The notes under the pieces were generated by a model. The model had not been told where the DNA came from. It did no database searches and saw nothing but the letters and a program-made list of their open reading frames with translations. From positions 1-64,000 of the forward strand of contig JAEYGZ010000013.1 in NCBI GenBank assembly GCA_023409535.1: a stretch of DNA of 64,000 nucleotides, in the 5' to 3' direction. The stretch comes from Bacillota bacterium (GTDB taxonomy: Bacteria > Bacillota > Clostridia > Lachnospirales > Lachnospiraceae). Each line of letters begins with the position of its first letter. Positions within the stretch are counted from its first letter, which is position 1. The translations under genes and the position numbers were made by a program. This document shows, piece after piece, positions 63,802 through 64,000 of the stretch.

Positions 63802-64000
63802 ATGATTTCGATACGAAATTATTTTACGATTTTAATATTGATGCTGATGGTATTCGTGATGTTTATGTTCGTGGGGGTATCCTCCGGTCTTCTTTCGGAC
63901 ACCGCGACGAACAGCCAGGTACGGAACAAGGTTGCTATCAATGCCTCGGATACGATTACGGCAGACTCTCTGAATTTACAGGCCGCAGCAGCTCCGGGCA
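63802..64000 (+). CDS. Membrane-anchored protein, N-terminus only (possible PelA deacetylase)
   Basis: The ATG at 63802 opens a frame that stays open to the end of the window (66 codons). It begins MISIRNYFTILILMLMVF, a hydrophobic membrane anchor or signal sequence of about 20 residues, followed by a Ser/Thr/Asn-rich stretch. Gram-positive pel clusters usually continue after pelE with a membrane-anchored deacetylase gene, which would fit here, but the catalytic part lies beyond the window. Confidence 0.55.
   Translation, partial: MISIRNYFTILILMLMVFVMFMFVGVSSGLLSDTATNSQVRNKVAINASDTITADSLNLQAAAAPG

Overview
The window looks like chromosomal DNA of an anaerobic, carbohydrate-degrading clostridium, most likely a Lachnospiraceae member (Lachnoclostridium/Anaerocolumna type). 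The reasons are moderate GC, strong AGGAGG ribosome sites, many YesM/YesN and membrane-anchored AraC regulators beside LplABC-type sugar transporters, Cys-type sulfatases with an anaerobic radical-SAM maturase, and CDP-glycerol (teichoic acid) transferases. This assignment is inference from gene content. No rRNA, tRNA or CRISPR array was seen.

1-127: right end of an IS66-like insertion sequence (transposase C-terminus, terminator hairpin, terminal inverted repeat). 312-20559: a sulfated-glycan utilisation locus. It holds five type I sulfatases, all with the Cys form of the CxPxR motif, a YesM/YesN-type two-component system, a GH43 glycosidase, a CUT2 sugar ABC transporter with two different permeases, a TauE/SafE anion exporter and the anaerobic sulfatase-maturating enzyme. 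None of the sulfatases, nor the GH43, has a signal peptide. I therefore infer that sulfated sugars are imported, desulfated in the cytoplasm by enzymes activated by the maturase, and that the released sulfate or sulfite leaves through TauE/SafE.

20758-36319: two paralogous membrane-anchored AraC regulators flank an ECF sigma/anti-sigma pair. They are followed by an LplB/LplC/solute-binding-protein importer without its own ATPase, a GH30 glycosidase and two FAD-dependent oxidoreductases, which looks like a second oligosaccharide pathway. 36494-39459: small genes (transglutaminase-like, ferritin-like, a double NTF2-like protein) and a WYL regulator with near-identical palindromes upstream of itself and of its neighbour. 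39641-44751: two teichoic-acid-type transferases, the first large and catalytically degenerate, separated by a 20-codon remnant of a sialic-acid synthase gene. 44831-47434: a CBS-domain transporter-like protein and a carbamate kinase. 47613-53579: a third AraC regulator with a third ATPase-less sugar importer.

53675-60348: zinc alcohol dehydrogenase, SDR oxidoreductase, a two-gene NHEJ system (Ku, and LigD in the order phosphoesterase-ligase-polymerase) and a DivIVA-like coiled-coil protein. 60662-64000: the start of a Gram-positive Pel-type exopolysaccharide operon. It begins with a PelD-like c-di-GMP receptor carrying an N-terminal NAD-epimerase domain, an intact RxxD site and a degenerate GGDEF site, then a PelE-like protein, then the first 66 codons of a membrane-anchored protein cut by the window end.
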